From: Rhizobium sp.
GTDB taxonomy: Bacteria; Pseudomonadota; Gammaproteobacteria; Burkholderiales; Thiobacillaceae
Assembly: GCA_019459285.1 (NCBI GenBank)
Contig: JAIBEL010000048.1
Location: 62,001 to 126,000 of the forward strand
Direction of reading: 5' to 3'
Length of the DNA: 64,000 nt
The position numbers were made by a program, and so were the translations under genes. This document shows positions 56,053 to 64,000 of this stretch, one piece after another. Position 1 is the stretch's first letter. Every line of letters starts with the position of its first letter. The notes under the pieces are model-generated. The model had not been told where the DNA came from and ran no database searches. It worked only from the letters and a program-made list of their open reading frames with translations.

Positions 56053-57059
56053 GGACCACCCTCCCAGTCAATATCGATTCCCCGCCCGGATTGCATGGAA
56101 ACCCGGGCGGCATCGACGACCTGGAGCACCTGCCGCCCCTCCAGTCCGCCGCATTGCGGGCGCTTACCTGTTTCGATGCAGTCGACGAAAGTGGTCAGCT
56201 GGTCGATGTACATGACATTTTTGTCGGTCAGGCGCGGGACATCGACCTGGTGCCATTGCCTGTCCTGTACATGGAACTGCTCCAGCCGGTCGGCAATGCA
56301 ATCCCAGGCCAGTACGCCCTCGGTGCCGACGACGCGACATGTCCGGGTCGGGCTGCGTTGTAGCATGTCCAGATGGACACTGACGAGACGGCGCGGCCGC
56401 TCGTACTCCAAGAGCAGCTCCGCGAGGTCCTCCACATCCCATTCGAGGTCACTGAACTTTCCGCCGACCGCGGTCACCCGCGCCGGCAGGCCGAGTATCC
56501 AGAGCATGTAGTCGATGTCATGACTCAGTTCAAGGAGCACGCCACCGCCCAGTGCGGCACGAGCGCTGACGCCATTTCGAAAATCGGAACCTGGGCGCCA
56601 GTCCGGCAGGTATTGGCCAACCTCCGCACGCGCGGAGAGGACCTCGCCAATCGCGCCAGCCCTGACCAGCTCGCGCATCCGTATCAGACTGGGCATGAAG
56701 CGGAGGTTGTACCCCACCATCAATACGGCATGATGTTCATGGCAATGGCGAATCAGCTCGTCCACCCCGGAGGTGGATACCGAGAGGGGCTTCTCGACCA
56801 GCAGATGCACCCCCGCCCCGGCCAGGGCCATGGCAGCCTCTAGGTGGACGGAGGCCGGGCTGGCGATGATTGCCGCCTCGGGCGAGAACGCCAGCACCTC
56901 GTCCATCGACAGGCACAGCCAGTCCGTGCCAGCAGGTATGCTGTCCCCGGCGCTACCCTCCCGGCGCCAGACGGCGATTTCTGCGTCGGGGAAGGTCGCC
57001 CTAAGGTTTCGCAGATGGCGCTGGCCGATGCTGCCCAGGCTCATGATCACGAATCGCAT
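56049..57059 (-). CDS. Gfo/Idh/MocA family oxidoreductase
   Basis: A 336-residue NAD(P)-dependent dehydrogenase: FVIMSLGSIGQRHLRNLRATF (dinucleotide site), IIASPASVHLEAAMALAGAGVHLLVEKPLSVS (EKP motif), and GGGVLLELSHDIDYMLWILG. Similar oxidoreductases accompany nonulosonate genes in flagellin-glycosylation islands. Its substrate is unknown. It overlaps the LegF gene. Confidence 0.88.
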   Translation of the reverse strand: MRFVIMSLGSIGQRHLRNLRATFPDAEIAVWRREGSAGDSIPAGTDWLCLSMDEVLAFSPEAAIIASPASVHLEAAMALAGAGVHLLVEKPLSVSTSGVDELIRHCHEHHAVLMVGYNLRFMPSLIRMRELVRAGAIGEVLSARAEVGQYLPDWRPGSDFRNGVSARAALGGGVLLELSHDIDYMLWILGLPARVTAVGGKFSDLEWDVEDLAELLLEYERPRRLVSVHLDMLQRSPTRTCRVVGTEGVLAWDCIADRLEQFHVQDRQWHQVDVPRLTDKNVMYIDQLTTFVDCIETGKRPQCGGLEGRQVLQVVDAARVSMQSGRGIDIDWEGGP

Positions 57060-57077
57060 GATGAGTAGGACGCCCGT

Positions 57078-57854
57078 TTATTCGATGATGATGTAGGACT
57101 GGGTCGGACTGAACCGACTGTGACGCACCTTGTAGGTCGACAGGCCGAGTGTTTCCTTCAGCGCCAGGGTTTCGCCAGGGTAGGTCGCGTTGTTCAATTC
57201 ATCGAAGCCGATCACGCTGCCACGGGTCAGGCAGCCGCGGATCGCCTTGAGGCAATCCAGCGTCGGCTTGTAGATGTCGAAGTCGAAATAGGCCAGCGCG
57301 ACGATGGTCTCCGGATGCTGGCCGAGGTAGCGGGTGATCCCCTCGGACGCGTCACCCTTGACGATTTCGTACTTCTTGATGTGGGAAATCGGGCTTTCCT
57401 GCTCGTGGTAATCGAGGACATTAACCAGGTAGTCCACGTAATCCCGCGTCACGTTGTAGGCCCCTACGGCAATGATGTCGTCATCACCGTCCTTCTGATC
57501 CACCGACGGGAAGCCTTCGAAGGTATCGAAGCCAATAATTTTCCGGTTGTGGTTGAAGGGTTCGTAGATCCCGCGCAAGGATTCGTACAGGGCCAGGTTG
57601 CGACCCCAGCGCACGCCGAACTCCATGATCACGCCATGGACGTCGACGATGTGCTGGTAGATCTCGTGCACAAAAAGGATCTGCGAGAGATTTTGCCGGC
57701 TGAGAAACAGGGGCAAGTTCTGCAGGATCTCCCGGTCCGGAATCGGGCACTGGTGGAAATACTTGATGATGTCGCCGCGGATGCTTTCCTCATGGGCGGA
57801 GGAGTTCCACTTCGCCTTGATGGTCGAGCCCTGCTTATCGGTTTTTTTACTCAA
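57078..57854 (-). CDS. TylF/MycF-like methyltransferase
   Basis: A 258-residue protein: VHGVIMEFGVRWGRNLALYESL (SAM motif region), IIGFDTFEGFPSVDQKDGD, LAYFDFDIYKPTLDCLKAI and GSVIGFDELNNATYPGE, resembling the metal-dependent TylF macrocin O-methyltransferases. The start is a TTG at 57854 with TAGGAG nine bases upstream; no ATG precedes the conserved region. It may methylate a sugar in the glycan. Confidence 0.82.
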   Translation of the reverse strand: MSKKTDKQGSTIKAKWNSSAHEESIRGDIIKYFHQCPIPDREILQNLPLFLSRQNLSQILFVHEIYQHIVDVHGVIMEFGVRWGRNLALYESLRGIYEPFNHNRKIIGFDTFEGFPSVDQKDGDDDIIAVGAYNVTRDYVDYLVNVLDYHEQESPISHIKKYEIVKGDASEGITRYLGQHPETIVALAYFDFDIYKPTLDCLKAIRGCLTRGSVIGFDELNNATYPGETLALKETLGLSTYKVRHSRFSPTQSYIIIE

Positions 57855-57882
57855 TTGTAATGCTCCTAAAAATGTAATCGGG

Positions 57883-58578
57883 CTACTTCCGCGCGGTAAC
57901 CAGCCAGTGGAATATCCTGGTTTCGCCGCCTTTGTCGGTGCGCAATACGGAATCGATGCTGAGGCTGGTGAATCCGGCGAATAAGTCATCCAACTCCGCC
58001 TGGCTGAAGAAATGGGCGACCTCGTTGCCGGCGCAGGGGCCGCGATCCGGGTTTCTTCGCGTCCCGGGTTCGATTTCCATGCCGCTGTCGCTGCCGGTCG
58101 TCTGCTCGCCGAACAGCTTGCCGAAGAACAGCCCCCCGTGTTTCAGACTGCGGTGGATCTCGGCGATGGTGCGGCGAATTTCCGCAATTGGATTTGCATA
58201 GAGGGCGGCGACCTCGATTACTGCGTCGAAGGTTTCGTCAGGCCACGGCAGGGCGGCAAAATTGCCCACTCGCAAATCGAGATGCTCGGCATCCGTCGGC
58301 AGGGATTCGGCTTCCAGCCTTTCCCGCGCCATGCGCAGCGCGGTCGACGAGCAGTCGATGCCGGCGACGCGAAAGCCCTCGCGGGCGAGATACCAGAGGT
58401 TCGGTCCGGGTCCGCAGCCGATCTCGAGGATGCACAGGTCGTCACGATCCTGCGCGGCGAAGTTGCGCGCCATGAAGCGCACCAGTTCCTCCGGCGGATA
58501 GGCGCCCCACCCGCCTCGCGTGGTGAAAAGGGTTTCCCAGTAATTTTCTGCCGGATTGTCGATCGGCGGGGTTTCCAT
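57883..58578 (-). CDS. Class I SAM-dependent methyltransferase
   Basis: A 231-residue protein: YWETLFTTRGGWGAYPPEELVRFMARNF, CILEIGCGPGPNLWYLAREG (motif I), GIDCSSTALRMARERL, FDAVIEVAALYANPIAEIRR. It is a Methyltransf_11-type enzyme. Its ATG shares one base with the stop of the FemAB-like gene (TGATG), so the two are translationally coupled and perhaps act on the same product. Confidence 0.87.
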   Translation of the reverse strand: METPPIDNPAENYWETLFTTRGGWGAYPPEELVRFMARNFAAQDRDDLCILEIGCGPGPNLWYLAREGFRVAGIDCSSTALRMARERLEAESLPTDAEHLDLRVGNFAALPWPDETFDAVIEVAALYANPIAEIRRTIAEIHRSLKHGGLFFGKLFGEQTTGSDSGMEIEPGTRRNPDRGPCAGNEVAHFFSQAELDDLFAGFTSLSIDSVLRTDKGGETRIFHWLVTARK

Positions 58579-59633
58579 CAAATGTCGTAGAACTGGAATC
58601 GATTCATTGCCACGGGCAACCCGGCAGCCAGCATCTGCTGGCGAAGGGCGTCGTAGGCATCGGCATGCCATATGGTACCCCCGACCAGCGATGGATAGAC
58701 GCCCCCGGGTGCATAGGCTTTCTTGAAATTGAAGATGCCGTCATCAGGCGCCTGGCCACCGCCGAGCAGAAAATACTGGCATCCGCATGCCTTCATCTCC
58801 TTGCAGATCTCGAACTTGAGCATCGGGTTGGCCGCCAGCGGCAGCGCCTCCTTGCGTGTCCCGCCAAGGAACGAGTGCGAATAATCGCCGCAATGCAGGA
58901 CCAGCTCACAGGAAACGATTTTATCGCCCGATACGGCGTAGATGAAACTGAACATCCCGGGCAGGGCCTCGGGCAATCTGGCGAAGAATTCCTTCGGGAA
59001 ATAGTAGAACTCGCTCGCCGAGTTTCTCTCCATCGTCTGGTAGTAGATGTCGAGGAAGTCGGCGAGGTGGTCGCAATTCGATTCGGCAAAGCAGCTGACG
59101 CCATTGCGCCCGGCCTTGCGGATGTCCTTGCGCACCGACGACTTGAAGCTCGCCTCGATAGCCTCGACGGGGGGGCGCAGGTCGACCACGATGAAGCCGC
59201 CGACATCGCGCAGGCTCGAGTCTGGCGGGCTAAGCCGCTCGTTGCGGATCACAGGATGCAATCGATCGAAGCTGCAGAATACATGCTGGCTGCCCATGTA
59301 GGCGGCAAGCTCGCGATGGAAGGTGGCTAGGCCTTCGGCGCTCGCCTCACCCACCACCCCGCCGCGGCCGTACAGGCTGATCGTGTCGGCCAGCTCGTTC
59401 GCTGCCGGCAGGTCAACCAGCGTGCCCGTCCGGCGCAAGACGAAGGGATACAACAATATCCCTCCCGCATCGTCGGAATAGGCCGCGCAACGTACCGTAT
59501 GGACCGCATCGAGAGTCTCCTGGCACATGGCGGCAAAGCCAGGTGCATAAAACACGTCGCGTGCCGAACGCGGTAGTGCGGCGAACAATTCGCCCCAACG
59601 GCGATCACCGGGTTCAAGTACCTCCAATTTCAT
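58578..59633 (-). CDS. FemAB/GNAT-like acyltransferase
   Basis: A 351-residue protein with the FemAB-like/GNAT_6 pattern: ASFKSSVRKDIRKAGRNGVSC (about 162-182), MERNSASEFYYFPKEFFARL, YAVSGDKIVSCELVLHCGDYSHSFLGGT, ANPMLKFEICKEMKACGCQYFLLGGG. Such proteins transfer acyl or aminoacyl groups, and in glycan loci may N-acylate the nonulosonic acid or its precursor. That role is inferred from position between the NeuB and methyltransferase genes. Confidence 0.8.
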   Translation of the reverse strand: MKLEVLEPGDRRWGELFAALPRSARDVFYAPGFAAMCQETLDAVHTVRCAAYSDDAGGILLYPFVLRRTGTLVDLPAANELADTISLYGRGGVVGEASAEGLATFHRELAAYMGSQHVFCSFDRLHPVIRNERLSPPDSSLRDVGGFIVVDLRPPVEAIEASFKSSVRKDIRKAGRNGVSCFAESNCDHLADFLDIYYQTMERNSASEFYYFPKEFFARLPEALPGMFSFIYAVSGDKIVSCELVLHCGDYSHSFLGGTRKEALPLAANPMLKFEICKEMKACGCQYFLLGGGQAPDDGIFNFKKAYAPGGVYPSLVGGTIWHADAYDALRQQMLAAGLPVAMNRFQFYDI

Positions 59634-59672
59634 GGTATGGATCGGGCCTCAGGGCATGGGTTGGGGTGAGGG

Positions 59673-60719
59673 TCAGTCCGAGCCCACCATCGTCCAGTCG
59701 AGGGGGGTATCCGCCGCCACGTCCCTCGCCAGGCGCTTGCCGATCAGCATGTCGAGGTGCTTGGGGGCAATCCCGTCGACGACTTTCTTGAACACGAAAT
59801 CGGCCGCGGACAACTCGGTTCCGGCGGGCAGGTCGCGTGCCGAGACGAGGAAGCGCCTGAAGGCTTTTCGCGCGTCCATCTCGCAGGGCATGATGCGCTT
59901 CACCCCGTCGCCCAAGGCGCGATGCACGTTGCGCAGGGCGGCGCAGTATGCCGTCATCTGGCTTGGCTCGAGCGAGGCCTGGTGATCCGGACCGGGCATT
60001 GCGCGATCGAGGGTCAGGTGTTTCTCGAATATCCTGGCGCCAAGCGCGACGGCGGCGCATGCGGCCTCGACGCCCTCGGTGTGGTCGGAGAAGCCCACCG
60101 TGAAGCCGAACGTGGCGGCCAGGTTCGGGATGGTGGTCAGGTTCATCTGATCGAAGGGGGCAGGATAGGACGAGACGCAGTGTAGGATGACGACTTCCTT
60201 CGTGCTCGCCGAAATCGCCTCCACCCCTTCCGCCAACTCGGCCAGGGTGCATGCTCCGGTGGAGAAAATGATCGGCATGCCCATCGCCGAGAGCTGCCTC
60301 AGGAAAGGAAGATTTGTCACGTCCTGCGATGCGGTCTTCATCAGGCCGACGCCCAGGTCGAGGAGAAATTCGGCGCTGTCCGATTCGTCGGGGGTGGAGA
60401 AGAACAGGATGCCCCGTGCGTCGCAGTAGTCCTTGATCCGGCGGAAATCCGCGAACGACAATTCAAGCCGCTTGATCGTGTCGAATTCCGACTCGCTGGC
60501 ATCGGTTGCCCGTGCCTGGTATTCGGGTTTGACCGAGCGCGTGGTGCAGTAGACCTTCTCGGTGATCCAGGTCTGGAACTTGATGGCGTCGCAGCCGCAT
60601 TCGATGGCGGCGTCGACCAGGCGCAAGGCCGTCTCGACGTCGCCGTTATGATTGACCCCGGCCTCCGCGATGATGAATAGGCGGTCGTTGGCGTGGGCGA
60701 GCAGGTCGGTAAACTTCAT
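59673..60719 (-). CDS. legI: Nonulosonic acid synthase (LegI/NeuB family)
   Basis: A 348-residue enzyme that condenses a six-carbon N-acetyl sugar with phosphoenolpyruvate. The TIM barrel has IIAEAGVNHNGDVETALRLV, AIKFQTWITEKV, SQDVTNLPFLRQL, STGACTLAEL, LHCVSSYPAPFDQMNL, GFSDHTEGV and EKHLTLDR. The C-terminal SAF (antifreeze-like) domain spans about 285-345. The context (LegG, LegF, PtmE) favours legionaminate; neuraminate is possible. ATG 60719 has AGGA upstream. Confidence 0.9.
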   Translation of the reverse strand: MKFTDLLAHANDRLFIIAEAGVNHNGDVETALRLVDAAIECGCDAIKFQTWITEKVYCTTRSVKPEYQARATDASESEFDTIKRLELSFADFRRIKDYCDARGILFFSTPDESDSAEFLLDLGVGLMKTASQDVTNLPFLRQLSAMGMPIIFSTGACTLAELAEGVEAISASTKEVVILHCVSSYPAPFDQMNLTTIPNLAATFGFTVGFSDHTEGVEAACAAVALGARIFEKHLTLDRAMPGPDHQASLEPSQMTAYCAALRNVHRALGDGVKRIMPCEMDARKAFRRFLVSARDLPAGTELSAADFVFKKVVDGIAPKHLDMLIGKRLARDVAADTPLDWTMVGSD

Positions 60720-60735
60720 GATGTTGTAATTCCTG

Positions 60736-61860
60736 TTAGTGAATGCGGTGGAGCGCATCGATCAGCCGGGTCGCATCGTCGTCCGCCATGAACTCGCTGA
60801 CCGGCAGTAGCAGGTGATCGCGCAGGAAGGCCAGTTCGGCGGCGAAATGCAACTCGCGCTGGCGCGGAACGAAATCCCATTTGTCGACCAGGGTGGACGC
60901 CAGCACACCGTCCTCGAATAGCCTGCGCTGGACATCGTCGCGCCGCTGGTCGGCCACCGTCACCGGAATTCCGAACGGCACGACCCGGGCCGGCAGCACC
61001 GGCCACAGCGGGCGCACGAGGGGGTTTGCGGCGAGCGCCTGGGTCACCCGGGCACCATGTCGCCTGCGCATCCTGGCCGCCTCGGCGAAGGGAAAGCACG
61101 CCTCGATGCGGCGCGACTCGAGGCTCTGCCGGCGGGGCGCGAGATCGTCATTGATGAATTTGTAATAGTCCTCGTAGCTGGACGAGATCATGTCGAGGTA
61201 TTCCGCGGCGCGGTCCGGGGATGGCGCATCGAAGAGCCGTCGGCAGGCTTGCAGATGCTGCGCGTAGGCCTCGACCGTGGCGGCGGGCAGCTCCGGCAAA
61301 GCCGCTTCGTCGAGGGCGACGTCCACCCGGGGCGTCATGCTCAAGAGGATGGCACCGTCGCAAACCGGGATGAACTTGTTCAGGGAGTACAGCGCGACGT
61401 CGCCGATTTCGCCCAGCGGGATCCCGGCCTCGGTCCGTGTCAGCGGCGCGTGGGCGCAGTCGCTGACCACTAGGGCGCCGGCCTGGCGCAGCATGGCGAG
61501 CAAGGCGGGGGAGGCGGACGGATAGCCGAAATAGTGGATCAGCATGAACACGGCCGGCGCCGGGGCGTCGCGCAGCAGTTCGGCGACGTCGCCCTCGTCC
61601 GGTTGGAGATCGGCGCCCAGCCGGTAGAAGCGCAAGTCGAATCCGGCGGCGCGGAACGGCTGGATCACTCCCTCGGCGACATAGCAGGGTAGCAGGACCG
61701 TTTTTGGATGCCCGGCAGGCAGGCGGCTGATCAGGTGAAAAAGCGCGCTGCGCCCGGTGGCCAAGCGGCAGGCCGAACTCGCCCCGGCCGGCAGCAGGAT
61801 GCCGTCCGGCTCGCTGGCGCACTCGCCAAACTCGGTGGCCAGGCGAAGCAGCGTCAGCAC
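60736..61860 (-). CDS. Divergent DegT-like PLP-fold protein
   Basis: A 374-residue protein: GRSALFHLISRL, TVLLPCYVAEGVIQPFRAAGF, the PLP-binding aspartate in VVSDCAHAPLTRTEAG and the lysine site ALYSLNKFIPVCDGAIL. The overall order matches DegT/DnrJ aminotransferases, with lysine retained. The sequence around the sugar site is atypical, so it may be a special aminotransferase of this cluster. It overlaps the LegG gene by 7 bases and precedes legI. Confidence 0.72.
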   Translation of the reverse strand: MLTLLRLATEFGECASEPDGILLPAGASSACRLATGRSALFHLISRLPAGHPKTVLLPCYVAEGVIQPFRAAGFDLRFYRLGADLQPDEGDVAELLRDAPAPAVFMLIHYFGYPSASPALLAMLRQAGALVVSDCAHAPLTRTEAGIPLGEIGDVALYSLNKFIPVCDGAILLSMTPRVDVALDEAALPELPAATVEAYAQHLQACRRLFDAPSPDRAAEYLDMISSSYEDYYKFINDDLAPRRQSLESRRIEACFPFAEAARMRRRHGARVTQALAANPLVRPLWPVLPARVVPFGIPVTVADQRRDDVQRRLFEDGVLASTLVDKWDFVPRQRELHFAAELAFLRDHLLLPVSEFMADDDATRLIDALHRIH

Positions 61861-63023
61861 GAAGCCTTCTCGTCATGGAAATGCTTGAGGATCAGGGTGG
61901 GGAGATCCGCCACCTGGTCGATGGTCTCCATCATCAGCTTGGCGCAGTTGCCCCGCTGGTAGGGGTTGTCCACGGCCTGATGGCCGTAGGCCAATGCCAA
62001 CGTGATGGCCTGGTGGATATCATCGGCGAGGGGCGCGCAGTCGAAAACCGACGCCGCGCGCAGGCGTCCCTCCTGGCGCCTGCCAATATTCACGGTCGGG
62101 GTCCGCAGCGACGGCGCCTCGTAGAGGCCGCTCGAGGAATTGCCGATGACGACGTCCACCTGGGCCAGGGCGCCCAGGTAGCGGCGCTGGCCGAGGGAGG
62201 AGAAGACCTTGACGCCGGGCTTGCCCTCGCTGTACTGCCTCAGCCGTTCGATCAGGGCCCTCCCTTCAGTATCGGCGTTGGGCAGGGTGATCAGAACCCC
62301 TGTGTCGTCGCCGAACCGGTCCAGCGCCGAGAGCAGCGCCTCCAACTGGATCTGGGAGGGGACGGCATCGAGGGTCACCGGATGGAAGGTGACGAGGAAG
62401 TTGCGCGCGCGGAACTTGAACTCCAGTTCCGCCTCGAGCGTCGCCCGGTCTGGGAGTTCGCCGTGGAGGAGATGATCGAGGCCGGGACTGCCGACGTTGA
62501 AAATGCGTTCGGGATTCTCGCCCATCCTTGCCAAGCGCGCCGCGGCATCGGCATTGGTGACGAAATGCAGGTGCGACAACTTGCTGATGCTATGCCGTAT
62601 GGCTTCGTCGAAGGCACCGGCGGTGACGTCGCCGCCACCGATGTGAGCGACTGGAATGCGCAGGAACAGGGCGGCCTGGGCAGCGGCGAAAATTTCGAAG
62701 CGGTCACCCAACACCACCAGCAGGTCCGGTTTCAAGTTGTACAACGCATCGGCGAAACCGAGGACGCCGAGGCCGGTGGCCTTGGCCACGCCAACCGCCG
62801 TATCGCTCGAGAGGAGGGTTTCCACCCGTACGGAGATCGGAAAGCCGTCGCTTTCGATGACCCGGGCGGTCAGGCCGAACTCGGGCGAAAGGTGCATCCC
62901 GGTGATCGCGACCTGGAGTTCGTAGCGGGGGGTCCGCTGCAGCTCGCGCATCAGGAAGTAAAGCAGCCCGTAATCGGCCCGGCTGCCGGTGACGACACAG
63001 ACTTTTCGCGGTGCGCGTTGCAT
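61854..63023 (-). CDS. legG: Hydrolysing UDP-sugar 2-epimerase (LegG/NeuC family)
   Basis: A 389-residue GT-B-fold enzyme: VCVVTGSRADYGLLYFLMREL, LLVVLGDRFEIFAAAQAALFLRIP, HIGGGDVTAGAFDEAIRHSISKL, NPERIFNVGSPGLDHL, VIGNSSSGLYEAPSL. NeuC-type members release ManNAc from UDP-GlcNAc; LegG members act on UDP-diacetylbacillosamine and release 2,4-diacetamido-mannose. Which applies cannot be fixed from the sequence alone. It feeds the LegI/NeuB synthase. Confidence 0.9.
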   Translation of the reverse strand: MQRAPRKVCVVTGSRADYGLLYFLMRELQRTPRYELQVAITGMHLSPEFGLTARVIESDGFPISVRVETLLSSDTAVGVAKATGLGVLGFADALYNLKPDLLVVLGDRFEIFAAAQAALFLRIPVAHIGGGDVTAGAFDEAIRHSISKLSHLHFVTNADAAARLARMGENPERIFNVGSPGLDHLLHGELPDRATLEAELEFKFRARNFLVTFHPVTLDAVPSQIQLEALLSALDRFGDDTGVLITLPNADTEGRALIERLRQYSEGKPGVKVFSSLGQRRYLGALAQVDVVIGNSSSGLYEAPSLRTPTVNIGRRQEGRLRAASVFDCAPLADDIHQAITLALAYGHQAVDNPYQRGNCAKLMMETIDQVADLPTLILKHFHDEKASC

Positions 63024-64000
63024 CAGCTTTCTCCCGCGTCCTTGCCGCCACCGCGCTGGGCGCTGGCATAGTCGTCAGGGCGGCCGACATCCAGCCAGTA
63101 TTCGTGGATCGGGAACATCGATACCCGGTTGGAGCGGCCGATCATTTCCTCGATCAGGTCGGGCATGTCGAGGCGGCGGGGCGGATGGGTATGGCGGACG
63201 ACCTCCGGCGACACCACGTAGATGCCGGCATTGACAAAGAAACGATGGACGGGCTTCTCGACAATTTTCCTGACCGTCGTGTCCTCACCTTCGACGACAC
63301 CGAAGGGGACCTGCATTTCGTATTCTCGCACGCAAATCGTCATCGCCGACTGTTGCGCGAGATGGAAATCCATCAGCGCATTGAAATCCAGCTGCGTCAG
63401 CACGTCGCCGTTCATCACGATCACCGGCTCGACATCGACCTCGGGAAGCAGGCCGAGGGCACCGCCGGTTCCCAGCGGGGTGGCTTCCTCGACATAGCGG
63501 ATCGTCACGCCCCAGCGCGAGCCATCGCCGAAGTGGGTCTTGATCAGTTCGGACAGATAATGGACCGAGATGTAGAAGCGGCGGAAGCCGGCCGCGACGA
63601 AGCTCTCCAGGATCGACTGGAGGATAGGCTTCCCACCGACCGGCAGCATCGGCTTGGGGCAATCGTCGGTCAGCGGCCTGAGCCGGGTACCGAAGCCGCC
63701 GGCCATCAGAAATACCCAGTTGTCACGGACCGGCGAGGCGGTCAGATGATGGTAGGTTTCCAGGCCGACGATGCGGCCATCGTTATCGAGGATGGGCACG
63801 TGCAGCAGGGAGTGGTGTTCCATCTTTGCACGGATGGACTCGCGCGACTCGCCGACCTTGGCCGTGTGTGGATGACTGTTCATCACATCGGAGATCTTCG
63901 CGTCCAGGTCGACCCGGCGCAGCAGCGCGCGGCGAATATCCCCGTCGGTCACTACGCCGAGTAGGCGATCGGTGGCATCGGCGACCATGACCATGCGGAT
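63023..64000 (-). CDS. ptmE: CBS-domain nucleotidyltransferase, PtmE-like (partial, runs off right edge)
   Basis: The frame is open to base 64000, so the true start is outside; about 325 residues are visible. Two CBS motifs (LLGVVTDGDIRRALL; LLHVPILDNDGRIVGL) precede a nucleotidyltransferase with FLMAGGFGTRLRPLTDDCPKPMLPV, EEATPLGTGGALGLL and VIVMNGDVL. PtmE, which has this CBS-plus-transferase layout, makes GDP-glucosamine for the legionaminic acid route, and this is the main reason for favouring legionaminate. It shares one base with the LegG gene. Confidence 0.87.
   Translation of the reverse strand: MRMVMVADATDRLLGVVTDGDIRRALLRRVDLDAKISDVMNSHPHTAKVGESRESIRAKMEHHSLLHVPILDNDGRIVGLETYHHLTASPVRDNWVFLMAGGFGTRLRPLTDDCPKPMLPVGGKPILQSILESFVAAGFRRFYISVHYLSELIKTHFGDGSRWGVTIRYVEEATPLGTGGALGLLPEVDVEPVIVMNGDVLTQLDFNALMDFHLAQQSAMTICVREYEMQVPFGVVEGEDTTVRKIVEKPVHRFFVNAGIYVVSPEVVRHTHPPRRLDMPDLIEEMIGRSNRVSMFPIHEYWLDVGRPDDYASAQRGGGKDAGES

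Overview
The window is a high-GC bacterial chromosome segment that looks betaproteobacterial, probably a Thiobacillus-like member of the Nitrosomonadales. The evidence is the order rpsT / murJ-ribF-ileS-lspA-fkpB-ispH, a betaproteobacterial proteasome homologue (BPH), DUF3579, and several exported DsrE-like (sulfur-relay fold) proteins. No rRNA, tRNA, CRISPR array, transposase or prophage gene was seen, and no gap between genes exceeds 300 bases.

Region 1 (1-5100) is a regulatory and housekeeping stretch. A leftward ECF sigma factor overlaps a membrane anti-sigma factor whose periplasmic part begins like a DsrE domain and runs off the left edge. Divergent to them is an exported DsrE-like protein. 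The two directions share near-identical ECF-type promoters (GGAATA-N16-CGTC), which suggests one self-activating regulon. Then come orn, a small cytochrome c, a pterin dehydratase (phhB), rsgA without a normal start codon, another exported DsrE-like protein and a CBS-pair protein.

Region 2 (5100-12500) is leftward: yajL, yajQ, the BPH protease, ppnP and the arginine genes argG, argF and argD with a DUF2283 protein between argG and argF. A 143-bp repeat with imperfect terminal inverted repeats sits directly before the BPH start. A PuuD-like four-helix membrane protein follows a 31-residue membrane peptide. DUF3579 is on the plus strand and rpsT on the minus strand.

Region 3 (12500-19720) is the rightward core cluster murJ, ribF, ileS, lspA, fkpB, ispH. 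Region 4 (19725-27435) is a leftward type IV pilus assembly operon: two FimT/GspH-type pilins, pilV, pilW, pilX, pilY1 and a PilE-like pilin. thiO diverges from it.

Region 5 (28786-64000) is a glycan locus. Two rightward genes (an ELM1-like protein and a GT4 glycosyltransferase) face an unbroken leftward run of about 33 kb. Going leftward from the right edge, the run holds nonulosonic (probably legionaminic) acid genes: a PtmE-like guanylyltransferase, a LegG/NeuC epimerase, a DegT-like PLP protein, a LegI/NeuB synthase, a FemAB-like acyltransferase, two methyltransferases, a Gfo/Idh oxidoreductase, a LegF/NeuA activating enzyme and a PtmA-like reductase. Next is an AT-richer stretch with a sulfotransferase, a capsule-type transferase, a methyltransferase and a PhyH-like oxygenase. 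It ends with an ABC flippase, many glycosyltransferases and methyltransferases, an aminotransferase/epimerase pair, asnB, a WbpL/WecA-type initiating transferase, a WbpM/CapD-type dehydratase, a heptosyltransferase and a GT10-like transferase. Together they plausibly build a nonulosonate-containing, modified surface polysaccharide.
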